A DNA stretch of 64,000 nucleotides. Source: Aminipila sp963524205. GTDB lineage: Bacteria; Bacillota; Clostridia; Peptostreptococcales; Anaerovoracaceae. Below are positions 8,251 to 16,202 of this stretch, in pieces. Numbering within the stretch: the first letter of the stretch is position 1; every line of letters begins with the position of its first letter. A model generated the notes under the pieces. The model saw only the letters and a list, made by a program, of their open reading frames with translations. It ran no database searches and had not been told where the DNA came from. The stretch is taken from NCBI GenBank assembly GCA_963524205.1, contig CAURED010000014.1:1-64000 (forward strand), read 5' to 3'. The position numbers and the translations under genes are program-made.

Positions 8251-9546
8251 ATGGATGCAAACAGAAAAACTGCTTACTACACATTATTGGATGTGGAGTC
8301 AAAAAAATCGTATTCCAATATTGCACTTAACCACCAGATTATCTGTGGAAAGCCAAGCTCTCCTTCCTTTGTGAGAGAACTTGTCTATGGGGTTTTAGAA
8401 AATAAGAAGTACCTTGATTACATCATAGGGCATTTTGTTGCAAGCGGCATTGATAAAATAAAGGTGAGTGATTTAGTAGTGCTCAGAATGGGGATTTATC
8501 AGCTTGGGTATATGAATTCTGTTCCAGAGTATGCAGCTGTTAATGAAAGTGTATTGTTAGCTAAGAAATTTTGCAGAGGCAGAGAAGGTTTTATAAATGG
8601 GGTATTACGCTCCTATATAAGGGACAAATCTTCAGTTGAATTACCTGATCGAAGCATTGATGAAATAAAACACTTATCCACTAAATATTCTTGTGCAGAA
8701 TGGATTGTTGAACTTTGGATGGAACAATATGGTGCAGAAACAACGGAAGAATTATTAAAGAATTCACAAGGCAATCCGGGATTAAGTATCAGAGTAAATA
8801 CTTTAAAAACAGGCAAAGAGGATTTAACAAGAAGACTAACAGAAAAAAATTTTGAAGTTAAGGAGAGTCACATTTGTGACAGTGCCCTTCAAGTCACTAA
8901 AGGCAATGGGATATTAGAAAGTCAGTTATACAAAAATGGGCTTTTTTCTGTTCAAGATGAAAGTTCAATGAAAACCGTTGAAATTCTTGATCCACAGCCT
9001 GGAGAAATGATTGTTGATGTTTGTGCAGCACCAGGTGGAAAGACTTTAGCAAGTGCAGAAAGAATGAGTAATCGTGGTCGCATTATTGCAAGAGATATAT
9101 ATTTAAGAAAATTAAATATTATAAATAAGGAAGCCGAAAGACTTGGTATTTCTATTGTAAACACCTCTACATGGGATGCTACAAAAGTAGACTCAGAACT
9201 TTTAGAAAAAGCAGATAGAGTTATTGTTGATGCACCATGTTCTGGGCTTGGAGTAATTAGAAGAAAACCAGAAATAAAAGATAAGAAGAAAGTTAATGGT
9301 TTTGACAGTTTACCAGCAAAGCAATTAGAAATTCTTACAGTTTCTTCTAAATATGTTAAAAAAGGTGGAGTACTTCAATATAGCACTTGCACAATTAACA
9401 AACAGGAAAATCAAAGAGTTATAAAAGAATTTTTAAGAAAGAATAAGGATTTTAGTATAGTTCAAGAACGTCAGTTTATGCCGCATATTGATATGACAGA
9501 TGGTTTTTATGTGTGCAAAATGGTAAGAAGTAAAAGCTTAATTTAG
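8251..9546 (+). CDS. rsmB: 16S rRNA m5C967 methyltransferase
   Basis: S-adenosylmethionine-dependent cytosine-5 methyltransferase acting on 16S rRNA C967 (RsmB/Sun). The N-terminal 140 residues form the NusB-like RNA-binding domain; the catalytic part shows VCAAPGGKT (SAM binding), VDAPCSGLG (motif IV Cys) and YSTCTINKQEN (motif VI, catalytic Cys). Length 431 residues matches the family. It follows yugP at one base, so it is cotranscribed. rlmN, which usually comes next in Firmicutes, is absent here. Confidence 0.94.
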   Translation: MDANRKTAYYTLLDVESKKSYSNIALNHQIICGKPSSPSFVRELVYGVLENKKYLDYIIGHFVASGIDKIKVSDLVVLRMGIYQLGYMNSVPEYAAVNESVLLAKKFCRGREGFINGVLRSYIRDKSSVELPDRSIDEIKHLSTKYSCAEWIVELWMEQYGAETTEELLKNSQGNPGLSIRVNTLKTGKEDLTRRLTEKNFEVKESHICDSALQVTKGNGILESQLYKNGLFSVQDESSMKTVEILDPQPGEMIVDVCAAPGGKTLASAERMSNRGRIIARDIYLRKLNIINKEAERLGISIVNTSTWDATKVDSELLEKADRVIVDAPCSGLGVIRRKPEIKDKKKVNGFDSLPAKQLEILTVSSKYVKKGGVLQYSTCTINKQENQRVIKEFLRKNKDFSIVQERQFMPHIDMTDGFYVCKMVRSKSLI

Positions 9547-9563
9547 TTAATATTGGAGAAGTC

Positions 9564-10292
9564 ATGGTTCAAGTAGGTTTTAAAAGTGATCGAGGTCTAA
9601 AAAGAAAAAATAATGAGGATTCATGTTTTGTAATACCTGAGGATAAAATCTATATTGTTGCTGACGGCGTTGGCGGTAGTAATTCAGGTGAAGTTGCAAG
9701 TCGTAGTGCAGTAAGTTTTGTTGCTGATTATGTAAAAAAGAATCCTATTAAATTGGTAAAAGGCCGAGAAGAAATAAAAAATTATTTTGTGAATTGCATA
9801 GGAGAGGCTAATTCCCTAATTTGCGGGCTATCTAGTGAGAGTACTGACAATAAGGGAATGGCCACTACTTTAGTTTTGGCGTATGTAATAAGGCGGAAGG
9901 CTTATATAGTAAATATAGGCGATAGCAGGGCATATTTAATGCGGGACGGTAATCTAATACAGATCACCGAGGACCATACATACGTTAATACTTTAATAAA
10001 GTCTGGAGCCCTTACAGAGGACGCAGCGAGGAATCATTCCAAAAGGCATATTATTACAAGAGCCCTTGGTGGAGATGATACAGTAGAACCGGATATATTT
10101 GAAGTAAAGCTTATGAAAGACGATATTCTGCTATTATGTACTGATGGCCTACATGGAGAGGTTGATGATAGTAAAATTTGTGAAATCCTATCATCAGGAC
10201 AGCAAATGTCAGAATTATGTAATCAACTCATAACAAGAGCAAACCGCTCAGGCGGGAATGATAATATCACAGTAGTCTGTGTAAAGATGTAG
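9564..10292 (+). CDS. prpC: PP2C-family Ser/Thr protein phosphatase
   Basis: Dephosphorylates proteins phosphorylated by the neighbouring PASTA kinase, including the kinase itself in known systems. The metal-binding PP2C motifs are clear: SDRGLKRKNNEDS near the N-terminus, VADGVGGSNSGEVAS, NIGDSRAYL, LLCTDGL and GGNDNITV at the C-terminus. Length 242 residues is typical of Stp/PrpC. Start ATG 9564 has GGAGAAG upstream. It is 14 nt upstream of prkC, the conserved order. Confidence 0.94.
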   Translation: MVQVGFKSDRGLKRKNNEDSCFVIPEDKIYIVADGVGGSNSGEVASRSAVSFVADYVKKNPIKLVKGREEIKNYFVNCIGEANSLICGLSSESTDNKGMATTLVLAYVIRRKAYIVNIGDSRAYLMRDGNLIQITEDHTYVNTLIKSGALTEDAARNHSKRHIITRALGGDDTVEPDIFEVKLMKDDILLLCTDGLHGEVDDSKICEILSSGQQMSELCNQLITRANRSGGNDNITVVCVKM

Positions 10293-10306
10293 AGGGGAGA
10301 ATTCAT

Positions 10307-12256
10307 ATGAGCAGAGTATTAGCAGGCAGATATGAATTGCTGGAGCAAATTGGTGAAGGCGGTATGGCCGTTGTATATAAAGCAAGATGCAAACTTTTAA
10401 ATAGGTATGTAGCAATTAAAATCTTAAAGCCTGAATTTACTAAGGATTTAAAGCTAGTTGAAAGTTTTAAGAAGGAATCACAGGCAGCAGCAAGTTTAGT
10501 CCATCCAAATATCGTGGGCGTTTATGATGTAGGAAGAGAAGGCAATATTAACTATATTGTAATGGAACTTGTAGAAGGAAAAATTCTAAGCGATATTATT
10601 AAGGAGCAAGGACCTCTTGATTATAAAAGAGCAATAGATATTGGACAGCAGATTGCTGCTGGTCTTTCTTGTGCCCATAAAAACCATATAATACATAAAG
10701 ATGTTAAACCTCATAATGTATTAGTAACAAATGACGGAGTAGCAAAGATTACTGATTTTGGAATAGCAAAATTTGTTGATAATGCAACTATTGTAGGTAA
10801 TGCGGATACAGTAATGGGGTCAGTGCACTATTTTTCCCCAGAGCAGGCAAGAGGCGGATATGTAGATGAAAAATCTGATATATATTCACTAGGTATTGTA
10901 ATGTATGAAATGATTACAGGAAAAGTACCTTTTGATGGTGAAAATCCTGTGACAGTGGCGCTTATGCATATAAATAATGAAATAGTTCCACCTTCAAAAA
11001 TAGTAAGCGGAGTACCGCCTGTTTTAGAACAAATTATAATGAAGGCAACAAATAAAATCCAAGTAAATCGATTTAAATCTGCTGACGAAATGATGGAAGC
11101 ATTAAAGAACGTAGATTTAATATCAAGCATAGTAGGAGATGCCGTTTATTTACACGCGGGAACCGTTGAAAGTGGTATGGTAGAACTGTCTTCTGAACCT
11201 ATAGAAAACAAAGGCAATATTTCTACCGAGGGGGACATAGAAAACATGGGGAAAAAAGGAAAGAATAAGAATGGAAAGAAGAAGGTTCGATTAAACAAGG
11301 TAAAAGTTACAGCTATAATTGTGGCACTTATATGCGCAGTTCCAGTAAGCGGATTAATTTATCACTTAATTTCAACTTTGGGTGCAGGTAGCGAAATAAC
11401 GGTTCCAGATTTATCAGGGCAGACTGTGGAAGAGGCTACACAAACGTTAGAAAAATTGGGACTGACCCTTGAAGAAGGTGATAAGGTATATGACAGTGAG
11501 TATAATGAGGGCGAGATTGTATCTCAGGATCCAACAGCAGATGCTAAAGTAAAAAAGGGAAAAATAGTAACTGTTAGTATCAGCAAAGGTTCTAAAGAAG
11601 GTGCAGTCCCTAATATAGTCGGAAAATCTTATGACGATGCTGTATATCTTGTAAAAAAGTATGGATATGAGGTTGGAGATGTGACCATTGGCAAAAGTGA
11701 TATGCCAAAGGATACGGTAATCAGCCAGACTCCTAAAGATGGTGAAGAGGCTAAACCGGGAAGCTCTATAGATTTTGTTGTCAGCCAGGGTGAAGATGGA
11801 ACAGTTATTATGCCAAAATTATTAGGAATGACACTTGAAAAAGCAAAAGAAGCAGTTAAGGCAGAAGGTCTTAAAATCGGAGATGTGGGAGAAGATATGA
11901 GTGATGCCTACAGTAAGGGACAGGTAATGTGGCAGCAGGTAGGTGCAGGAGAGTCGGTTGATGAAGGGGCTACAATTAATGTAAAGGTAAGTACTGGAAC
12001 AGAGCCATCCGCACCAAAATCTATTGCTTTAGACGTAGATTTTAGTAATGCTAAAAATTTAGTATTCTTCTTGACAGTTACCATTTCTGATGAAGAGGGA
12101 ACTAGAAATATTTTCACCAGAGATCAGAGATTGAAGGAACAGGGTAGTGAGATACTTTCATTAACCGGAACTGGACAGGGAACCGTTACTGTTTTATTTG
12201 ATAATGATGTAGAGATGAAGAAGAATGTAAATTTCGACACTGGAGAAATTAATTAA
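10307..12256 (+). CDS. prkC: PASTA-domain Ser/Thr protein kinase
   Basis: Membrane kinase that senses muropeptides or lipid II fragments and controls cell-wall homeostasis and, in spore formers, germination. Residues 1-275 form the kinase: glycine loop GEGGMA, Lys38, catalytic Asp132, DFG 150-152. The catalytic loop reads H-K-D rather than the usual H-R-D. A basic juxtamembrane stretch precedes one membrane segment (about 334-356). Three extracellular PASTA repeats follow (about 363-432, 433-500, 500-568) and then an 80-residue tail that is not a PASTA repeat. Length 649 residues is usual. Its stop overlaps the rsgA start (TAATG). Confidence 0.95.
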   Translation: MSRVLAGRYELLEQIGEGGMAVVYKARCKLLNRYVAIKILKPEFTKDLKLVESFKKESQAAASLVHPNIVGVYDVGREGNINYIVMELVEGKILSDIIKEQGPLDYKRAIDIGQQIAAGLSCAHKNHIIHKDVKPHNVLVTNDGVAKITDFGIAKFVDNATIVGNADTVMGSVHYFSPEQARGGYVDEKSDIYSLGIVMYEMITGKVPFDGENPVTVALMHINNEIVPPSKIVSGVPPVLEQIIMKATNKIQVNRFKSADEMMEALKNVDLISSIVGDAVYLHAGTVESGMVELSSEPIENKGNISTEGDIENMGKKGKNKNGKKKVRLNKVKVTAIIVALICAVPVSGLIYHLISTLGAGSEITVPDLSGQTVEEATQTLEKLGLTLEEGDKVYDSEYNEGEIVSQDPTADAKVKKGKIVTVSISKGSKEGAVPNIVGKSYDDAVYLVKKYGYEVGDVTIGKSDMPKDTVISQTPKDGEEAKPGSSIDFVVSQGEDGTVIMPKLLGMTLEKAKEAVKAEGLKIGDVGEDMSDAYSKGQVMWQQVGAGESVDEGATINVKVSTGTEPSAPKSIALDVDFSNAKNLVFFLTVTISDEEGTRNIFTRDQRLKEQGSEILSLTGTGQGTVTVLFDNDVEMKKNVNFDTGEIN

Positions 12257-13125
12257 TGGAAGGAATAGTAGTAAAGGGAATCGCTGGTTTTTATTATGTA
12301 AAAGCTGAAGATGTTGTTTATCAGTGTAAGGCACGGGGCATCTTTAAAAAAGACGGAATAAAAGTTGCAGTAGGTGATATTGTAGAAATCCAATTAAATG
12401 AGGGCAGTGATGCCCTCATTACTGAAATAAAGGAAAGAAGAAATTCCTTTGTAAGACCTCCTATTGTAAATGTTGATTGTTTTGCAGTAGTTTTTGCGGC
12501 GACAAATCCTGAACCTAATTTTTCAATAATTGACAGATTTCTAGTTATGGCAGAAAAGAGTAATACCGATATCATAATTTGTGTAAACAAAATTGATTTA
12601 GCCGAAAGTGACAAGGTTGATAAGCTGAAGCATATATATGAAGGGCTTTATCCTATGGTGTTTTTAAGTGGTAAAACTGGAGAGGGAGTTAATGAATTGA
12701 AGGAACTGCTCAAGGGTAAAAAATGTGCCTTGGCAGGACCATCAGGTGTGGGAAAATCTACAATTCTCAATGATCTGGAACCTATGGTTTCTGTAGAAAC
12801 AGGAGAAATCAGTGAAAAGACCAAAAGGGGTAAACACACCACCAGGCACGTAGAAATTTTTGATACAGCTTTTGGGGCTATGATTTTTGACACTCCAGGA
12901 TTTACCTCTTTTGAGGTTCTTGATGCAGATGAAGAAGAGCTGGCTCATTTATATCCTGAAATGCAAGAATACTTAGGCAAGTGCAGATATGATAATTGCA
13001 GACATATAAAAGAACCCGACTGCAGTGTACGAGAGGCAGTAGAAGAAGGCAGAATTAGTAAAAGCAGATACCACTCATATGTTGAACAGATTAAAGAAAT
13101 AAGGGAGAAAAGCAGAAAATGGTAA
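12256..13125 (+). CDS. rsgA: Ribosome small-subunit maturation GTPase RsgA
   Basis: Circularly permuted GTPase that checks 30S subunit maturation. The order of motifs shows the permutation: N-terminal OB domain, then NKID (G4), then GPSGVGKST (G1), then DTPG (G3). The C-terminal zinc knuckle is present as C-x5-C-x-H-x5-C in the segment beginning GKCRYDNC. Length 289 residues is normal. It overlaps prkC by one base and rpe by 7, so translation is coupled. Confidence 0.95.
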   Translation: MEGIVVKGIAGFYYVKAEDVVYQCKARGIFKKDGIKVAVGDIVEIQLNEGSDALITEIKERRNSFVRPPIVNVDCFAVVFAATNPEPNFSIIDRFLVMAEKSNTDIIICVNKIDLAESDKVDKLKHIYEGLYPMVFLSGKTGEGVNELKELLKGKKCALAGPSGVGKSTILNDLEPMVSVETGEISEKTKRGKHTTRHVEIFDTAFGAMIFDTPGFTSFEVLDADEEELAHLYPEMQEYLGKCRYDNCRHIKEPDCSVREAVEEGRISKSRYHSYVEQIKEIREKSRKW

Positions 13126-13775
13126 GATTAGCACCATCAATATTGTCAGCAGATTTTTCAAAACTAGGAGAGCAGGTAAGTCTTATTGAAAAGGCAGGAG
13201 CTCAGGTAATACATGTAGATGTTATGGATGGGCATTTTGTACCCAATATCAGCTATGGAGCAACTGTGATGAAAAGTCTTTGCGGTAAAACAAAGCTGCC
13301 TTTTGATGTTCATCTTATGATTGAAAATCCAGATAAATATGTTGCAGAATTTGTAACAGATCAGACTGAATTTATAGTCGTTCATCAAGAAGCATGTCCG
13401 CATCTTCATAGGACCATTCAAAATATAAAATCATTTGGAGTAAAAGCAGGCGTTGCTATTAATCCTGCAACTTCCTTAAGTACCTTAGATTTTATATTGG
13501 AGGAAGTTGATTTAGTGCTGATAATGTCTGTAAATCCAGGATTTGGAGGTCAAAAGTTTATACAGTCATCACTGGCTAAAGTTGAAGCTTTGAAACAGAT
13601 TAAGGAAACACATGGACTGAATTATGAAATTGAAATAGATGGTGGAATTGGCTTGGACAATGTGAAAGAAGTAATTGATACCGGTGTTGAACTTGTAGTA
13701 GCAGGTTCTGCTGTGTTTGGAGCTCCAGATGTAGATGCCAGAGTGAAAGAGTTTCTGACTATTTTTAATAGATAA
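13119..13775 (+). CDS. rpe: Ribulose-phosphate 3-epimerase
   Basis: Interconverts ribulose 5-phosphate and xylulose 5-phosphate in the pentose phosphate pathway. The TIM-barrel motifs are intact: APSILSADFS, HVDVMDGHFVPN, DVHLMI, MSVNPGFGGQ and EIDGGI, including the metal-binding His and catalytic Asp residues. Length 218 residues is typical. It overlaps rsgA by 7 nt. The usual next gene thiN (thiamine pyrophosphokinase) is missing and a shell protein gene follows instead. Confidence 0.95.
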   Translation: MVRLAPSILSADFSKLGEQVSLIEKAGAQVIHVDVMDGHFVPNISYGATVMKSLCGKTKLPFDVHLMIENPDKYVAEFVTDQTEFIVVHQEACPHLHRTIQNIKSFGVKAGVAINPATSLSTLDFILEEVDLVLIMSVNPGFGGQKFIQSSLAKVEALKQIKETHGLNYEIEIDGGIGLDNVKEVIDTGVELVVAGSAVFGAPDVDARVKEFLTIFNR

Positions 13776-13810
13776 AAGAGTAATAGATATAGATGATGGA
13801 GGTAAGTTTT

Positions 13811-14512
13811 GTGGCACCAGAAAACTGTGGATTAACAGAATTTGTAGGAGCTGGAATAGGCGACACAGTAGGTCTTGTCATTGCAAATCTTGATGCTAGT
13901 ATACGTGAAAAAATTAATCTTGATTCAAGATTCCGTTCTATCGGAATTGTAAGCGCCAGAATAGGCGGTGGAACACATGTTATGGCAGCTGATACAGCAG
14001 TGAAAGAAACCAACACAGAAATTGTTTCAATTGAATTTTCCAGAGATACAAAGGGTGGCGCAGGTCATGGAATTACTGTTATTTTTGGATCAAAAGATGT
14101 ATCTGATTCAAGAAGAGCGGTAGAAATCATGCTTGCTGAATTAGATGAAAATTTCGGCAATGTATATGTATGTGATGCAGGACATGTACAATTGCACTAT
14201 ACGGCTAGAGCTAGTTATGCTCTTAATAAAGCTTTTTCTGCACCTATGGATAAGGCGTTTGGTATTACAATTGGAGCGCCTGCAGCAGTAGGAATGTTAA
14301 TGGCCGATGCAGCAATGAAAGCTGGCAATGTGGAATTGAGTAAATATGCAAGTCCTTCGGTAGGCACAAGCTATACGAATGAAATAATTATCACCTTTTC
14401 TGGAGATGCAGATGCAGTTAAACAGGGACTTTTAGCAGCCAGAGAGGTAGGTCTTGCGGTTCTAAGAGGTATGGGACAAAATCCAGTATCTATGACAGAA
14501 CCTACATGGTAG
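13811..14512 (+). CDS. PduB-like bacterial microcompartment shell protein (BMC-T)
   Basis: A 233-residue tandem-BMC trimer-forming shell protein. It matches PduB along nearly its whole length: CGLTEFVGAGIGDTVGLVIANLD near the start region, a RSIGI segment, MAADTAVKETNTE, SIEFSRDTKGGAGHG, VSDSRRAVEI, YTARASYALNKAF, and GTSYTNEI near the end. PduB-type proteins tile the shell of 1,2-propanediol and related microcompartments. I choose GTG 13811 with GGAGG 8 nt upstream over ATG 13793, which overlaps that site. No other shell gene, signature enzyme or cofactor enzyme lies within the window, so this is an isolated copy at the end of a housekeeping operon, followed by a terminator. Confidence 0.88.
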   Translation: MAPENCGLTEFVGAGIGDTVGLVIANLDASIREKINLDSRFRSIGIVSARIGGGTHVMAADTAVKETNTEIVSIEFSRDTKGGAGHGITVIFGSKDVSDSRRAVEIMLAELDENFGNVYVCDAGHVQLHYTARASYALNKAFSAPMDKAFGITIGAPAAVGMLMADAAMKAGNVELSKYASPSVGTSYTNEIIITFSGDADAVKQGLLAAREVGLAVLRGMGQNPVSMTEPTW

Positions 14513-14533
14513 ATATACTTACAAATATTAAAA

Positions 14534-14577
14534 GGGCTATGTCAAAATAAGTTATTATTTTGATATAGCCTTTTTTC
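14534..14577. terminator. Terminator after the shell protein gene
   Basis: Long inverted repeat GGCTAT-G-TCAAAATAA...TTATTTTGATATAGCC with a short loop, followed by TTTTTT. It ends the priA-to-BMC operon and lies between convergent genes. Confidence 0.9.
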
Positions 14578-14598
14578 CGTATTATTACTATATATTAT

Positions 14599-16152
14599 TT
14601 ACACAATTTTTAATGTCCAATCTTCAACGTTCCAGATATTTGTTACCCAGTCTTCATAGAACATTGGCTCATGGCATACCAGCAGTATGGAGCCTTTGTA
14701 TTCCATTAGCGCCTTTTTTAGTTCGTCTTTGGCTTCCACATCTAAATGATTAGTAGGTTCGTCTAAAATCAGCCAGTTAGCTTCTTTCTGCATAAGTTCA
14801 CAAAGGCGGACCTTAGCATTTTCACCACCACTTAATACTCTCATCTGGCTTGTGATATGTTCATTTGTCAAACCACACTTGGCAAGTGCAGAGCGTACTT
14901 CTCCGTTTGTATAGGAAGGAAATCTTTCCCAGATATAATCCAGAGCTGTGATTTCACTATTTCTCCCAGCTTCTTGTTCAAAATAACCTGGTGCAAGGTA
15001 ATCACCAAGTTCCACCATTCCTCCTAAAGACTTAATCTTGCCTAGAATAGTTTTTAGAAGTGTTGTTTTACCTAATCCATTGGTTCCAGTAATAGCAAGC
15101 TTCATGCCACGCTCTATTTCAAAATTAAGTGGTTTCGTTAAAGGCTCTCCATATCCAATAATCAGATCTTTTGCTTGTACTAAATATCGGCTAGGGGTTC
15201 TTGCTTCTTTAAATTGGAAAGATGGCTTTGGTTTTTCTCTAGGCTTTTCGATAACATCAATTCTATCAAGCATTTTTTGCCTGCTGTTTGCCATTCCCCT
15301 GGTAGCAACTCTTGCTTTGTTTCTAGCAATAAAGTCCTCCATTTTTTCAATTTCAGCCTGTTGGCGTTCGTAGGCACGTTCCTGCTGTTTCATCTTTATT
15401 TCGTGCATATTTAAGAAATTGTTATAATCCCCAGTATACCTTGAAAGCTCACCATTATTTACATGATAAATAACATTTACTACAGAATTCAGGAATTCTA
15501 CATCATGTGAAATTAGGATAAATGCATTTTGATAATCCTGAAGATATCTTTTTAACCATTCTATATGCTCAAAGTCCAAATAGTTAGTTGGTTCGTCTAA
15601 TAGAAGTATGGATGGATCCTCTAACAGAAGCTTAGTTAAAAGCACTTTTGTTCTCTGCCCACCAGATAGTTCAGAAACATCTTTATCCAGACCTATTGAA
15701 GCAAGTCCCAAACCATTGGCAACTTCATTGATTTTAGCATCAATAGTATAAAAGCCACTGTGGTCTAAGATTTGCTGAATTTCACCAGCTTCCTCCATCA
15801 GTGCATCAACATTTGCACCTTCTTCTGCCATTTGGTCATACATACCCAGCATCTTTTTCTCAAGTTCAAACATATTTTTGAAAGCATCACGGAGAACGTC
15901 GCGAATACTCATACCAGATTTCAAAGAAGAATGCTGGTCAAGATAACCGACTGTAACATTTTTGGACCATTCAACTTTGCCTTCGTCAGGCTGTATATTT
16001 CCTATAATAATGTTTAAAAAAGTTGATTTCCCTTCTCCATTAGCACCAATTAAGCCTACATGTTCCCCTTTTAGTAAACGGAAGGAGGCATCTTCTAAAA
16101 TCGTTCTGCCGCCAAAACCGTGAGATACATTTTCTACTATTAATAAACTCAT
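14599..16152 (-). CDS. ABC-F family ATPase
   Basis: A soluble protein with two ABC ATPase domains and no membrane part. Walker A motifs GANGEGKST and GTNGLGKTT, signatures LSGGQRTK and LSGGENAK, and Walker B LLLDEPTNYLD and LILDEPTNHLD are seen. The linker between domains (about residues 240-320) is highly charged, the region that enters the ribosome in this family. ABC-F proteins act on ribosomes as translation factors or antibiotic-protection proteins; this one looks like the housekeeping YkpA/YbiT group rather than a Lsa/Vga type, with moderate certainty. I start at ATG 16152 because GGAG precedes it. Length 517 residues. Confidence 0.9.
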   Translation of the reverse strand: MSLLIVENVSHGFGGRTILEDASFRLLKGEHVGLIGANGEGKSTFLNIIIGNIQPDEGKVEWSKNVTVGYLDQHSSLKSGMSIRDVLRDAFKNMFELEKKMLGMYDQMAEEGANVDALMEEAGEIQQILDHSGFYTIDAKINEVANGLGLASIGLDKDVSELSGGQRTKVLLTKLLLEDPSILLLDEPTNYLDFEHIEWLKRYLQDYQNAFILISHDVEFLNSVVNVIYHVNNGELSRYTGDYNNFLNMHEIKMKQQERAYERQQAEIEKMEDFIARNKARVATRGMANSRQKMLDRIDVIEKPREKPKPSFQFKEARTPSRYLVQAKDLIIGYGEPLTKPLNFEIERGMKLAITGTNGLGKTTLLKTILGKIKSLGGMVELGDYLAPGYFEQEAGRNSEITALDYIWERFPSYTNGEVRSALAKCGLTNEHITSQMRVLSGGENAKVRLCELMQKEANWLILDEPTNHLDVEAKDELKKALMEYKGSILLVCHEPMFYEDWVTNIWNVEDWTLKIV

Positions 16153-16202
16153 AATTAACTCCATTCTATTTTTGATTCAGCTATAAAAACTAGAAAATCC
16201 AC

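Noticed and set aside
11324..11341. Second sigma54-like element TGGCAC...TGCG
   Set aside because: Lies inside prkC, and the -12 part lacks the TTGC core.
13811..14512. A complete bacterial microcompartment locus
   Set aside because: Only the shell protein is present; no other shell or enzyme genes within the window.
14599..16152. ABC-F protein as an antibiotic-resistance determinant
   Set aside because: Sequence looks like the housekeeping YkpA/YbiT type; nothing in the linker or context shows resistance.
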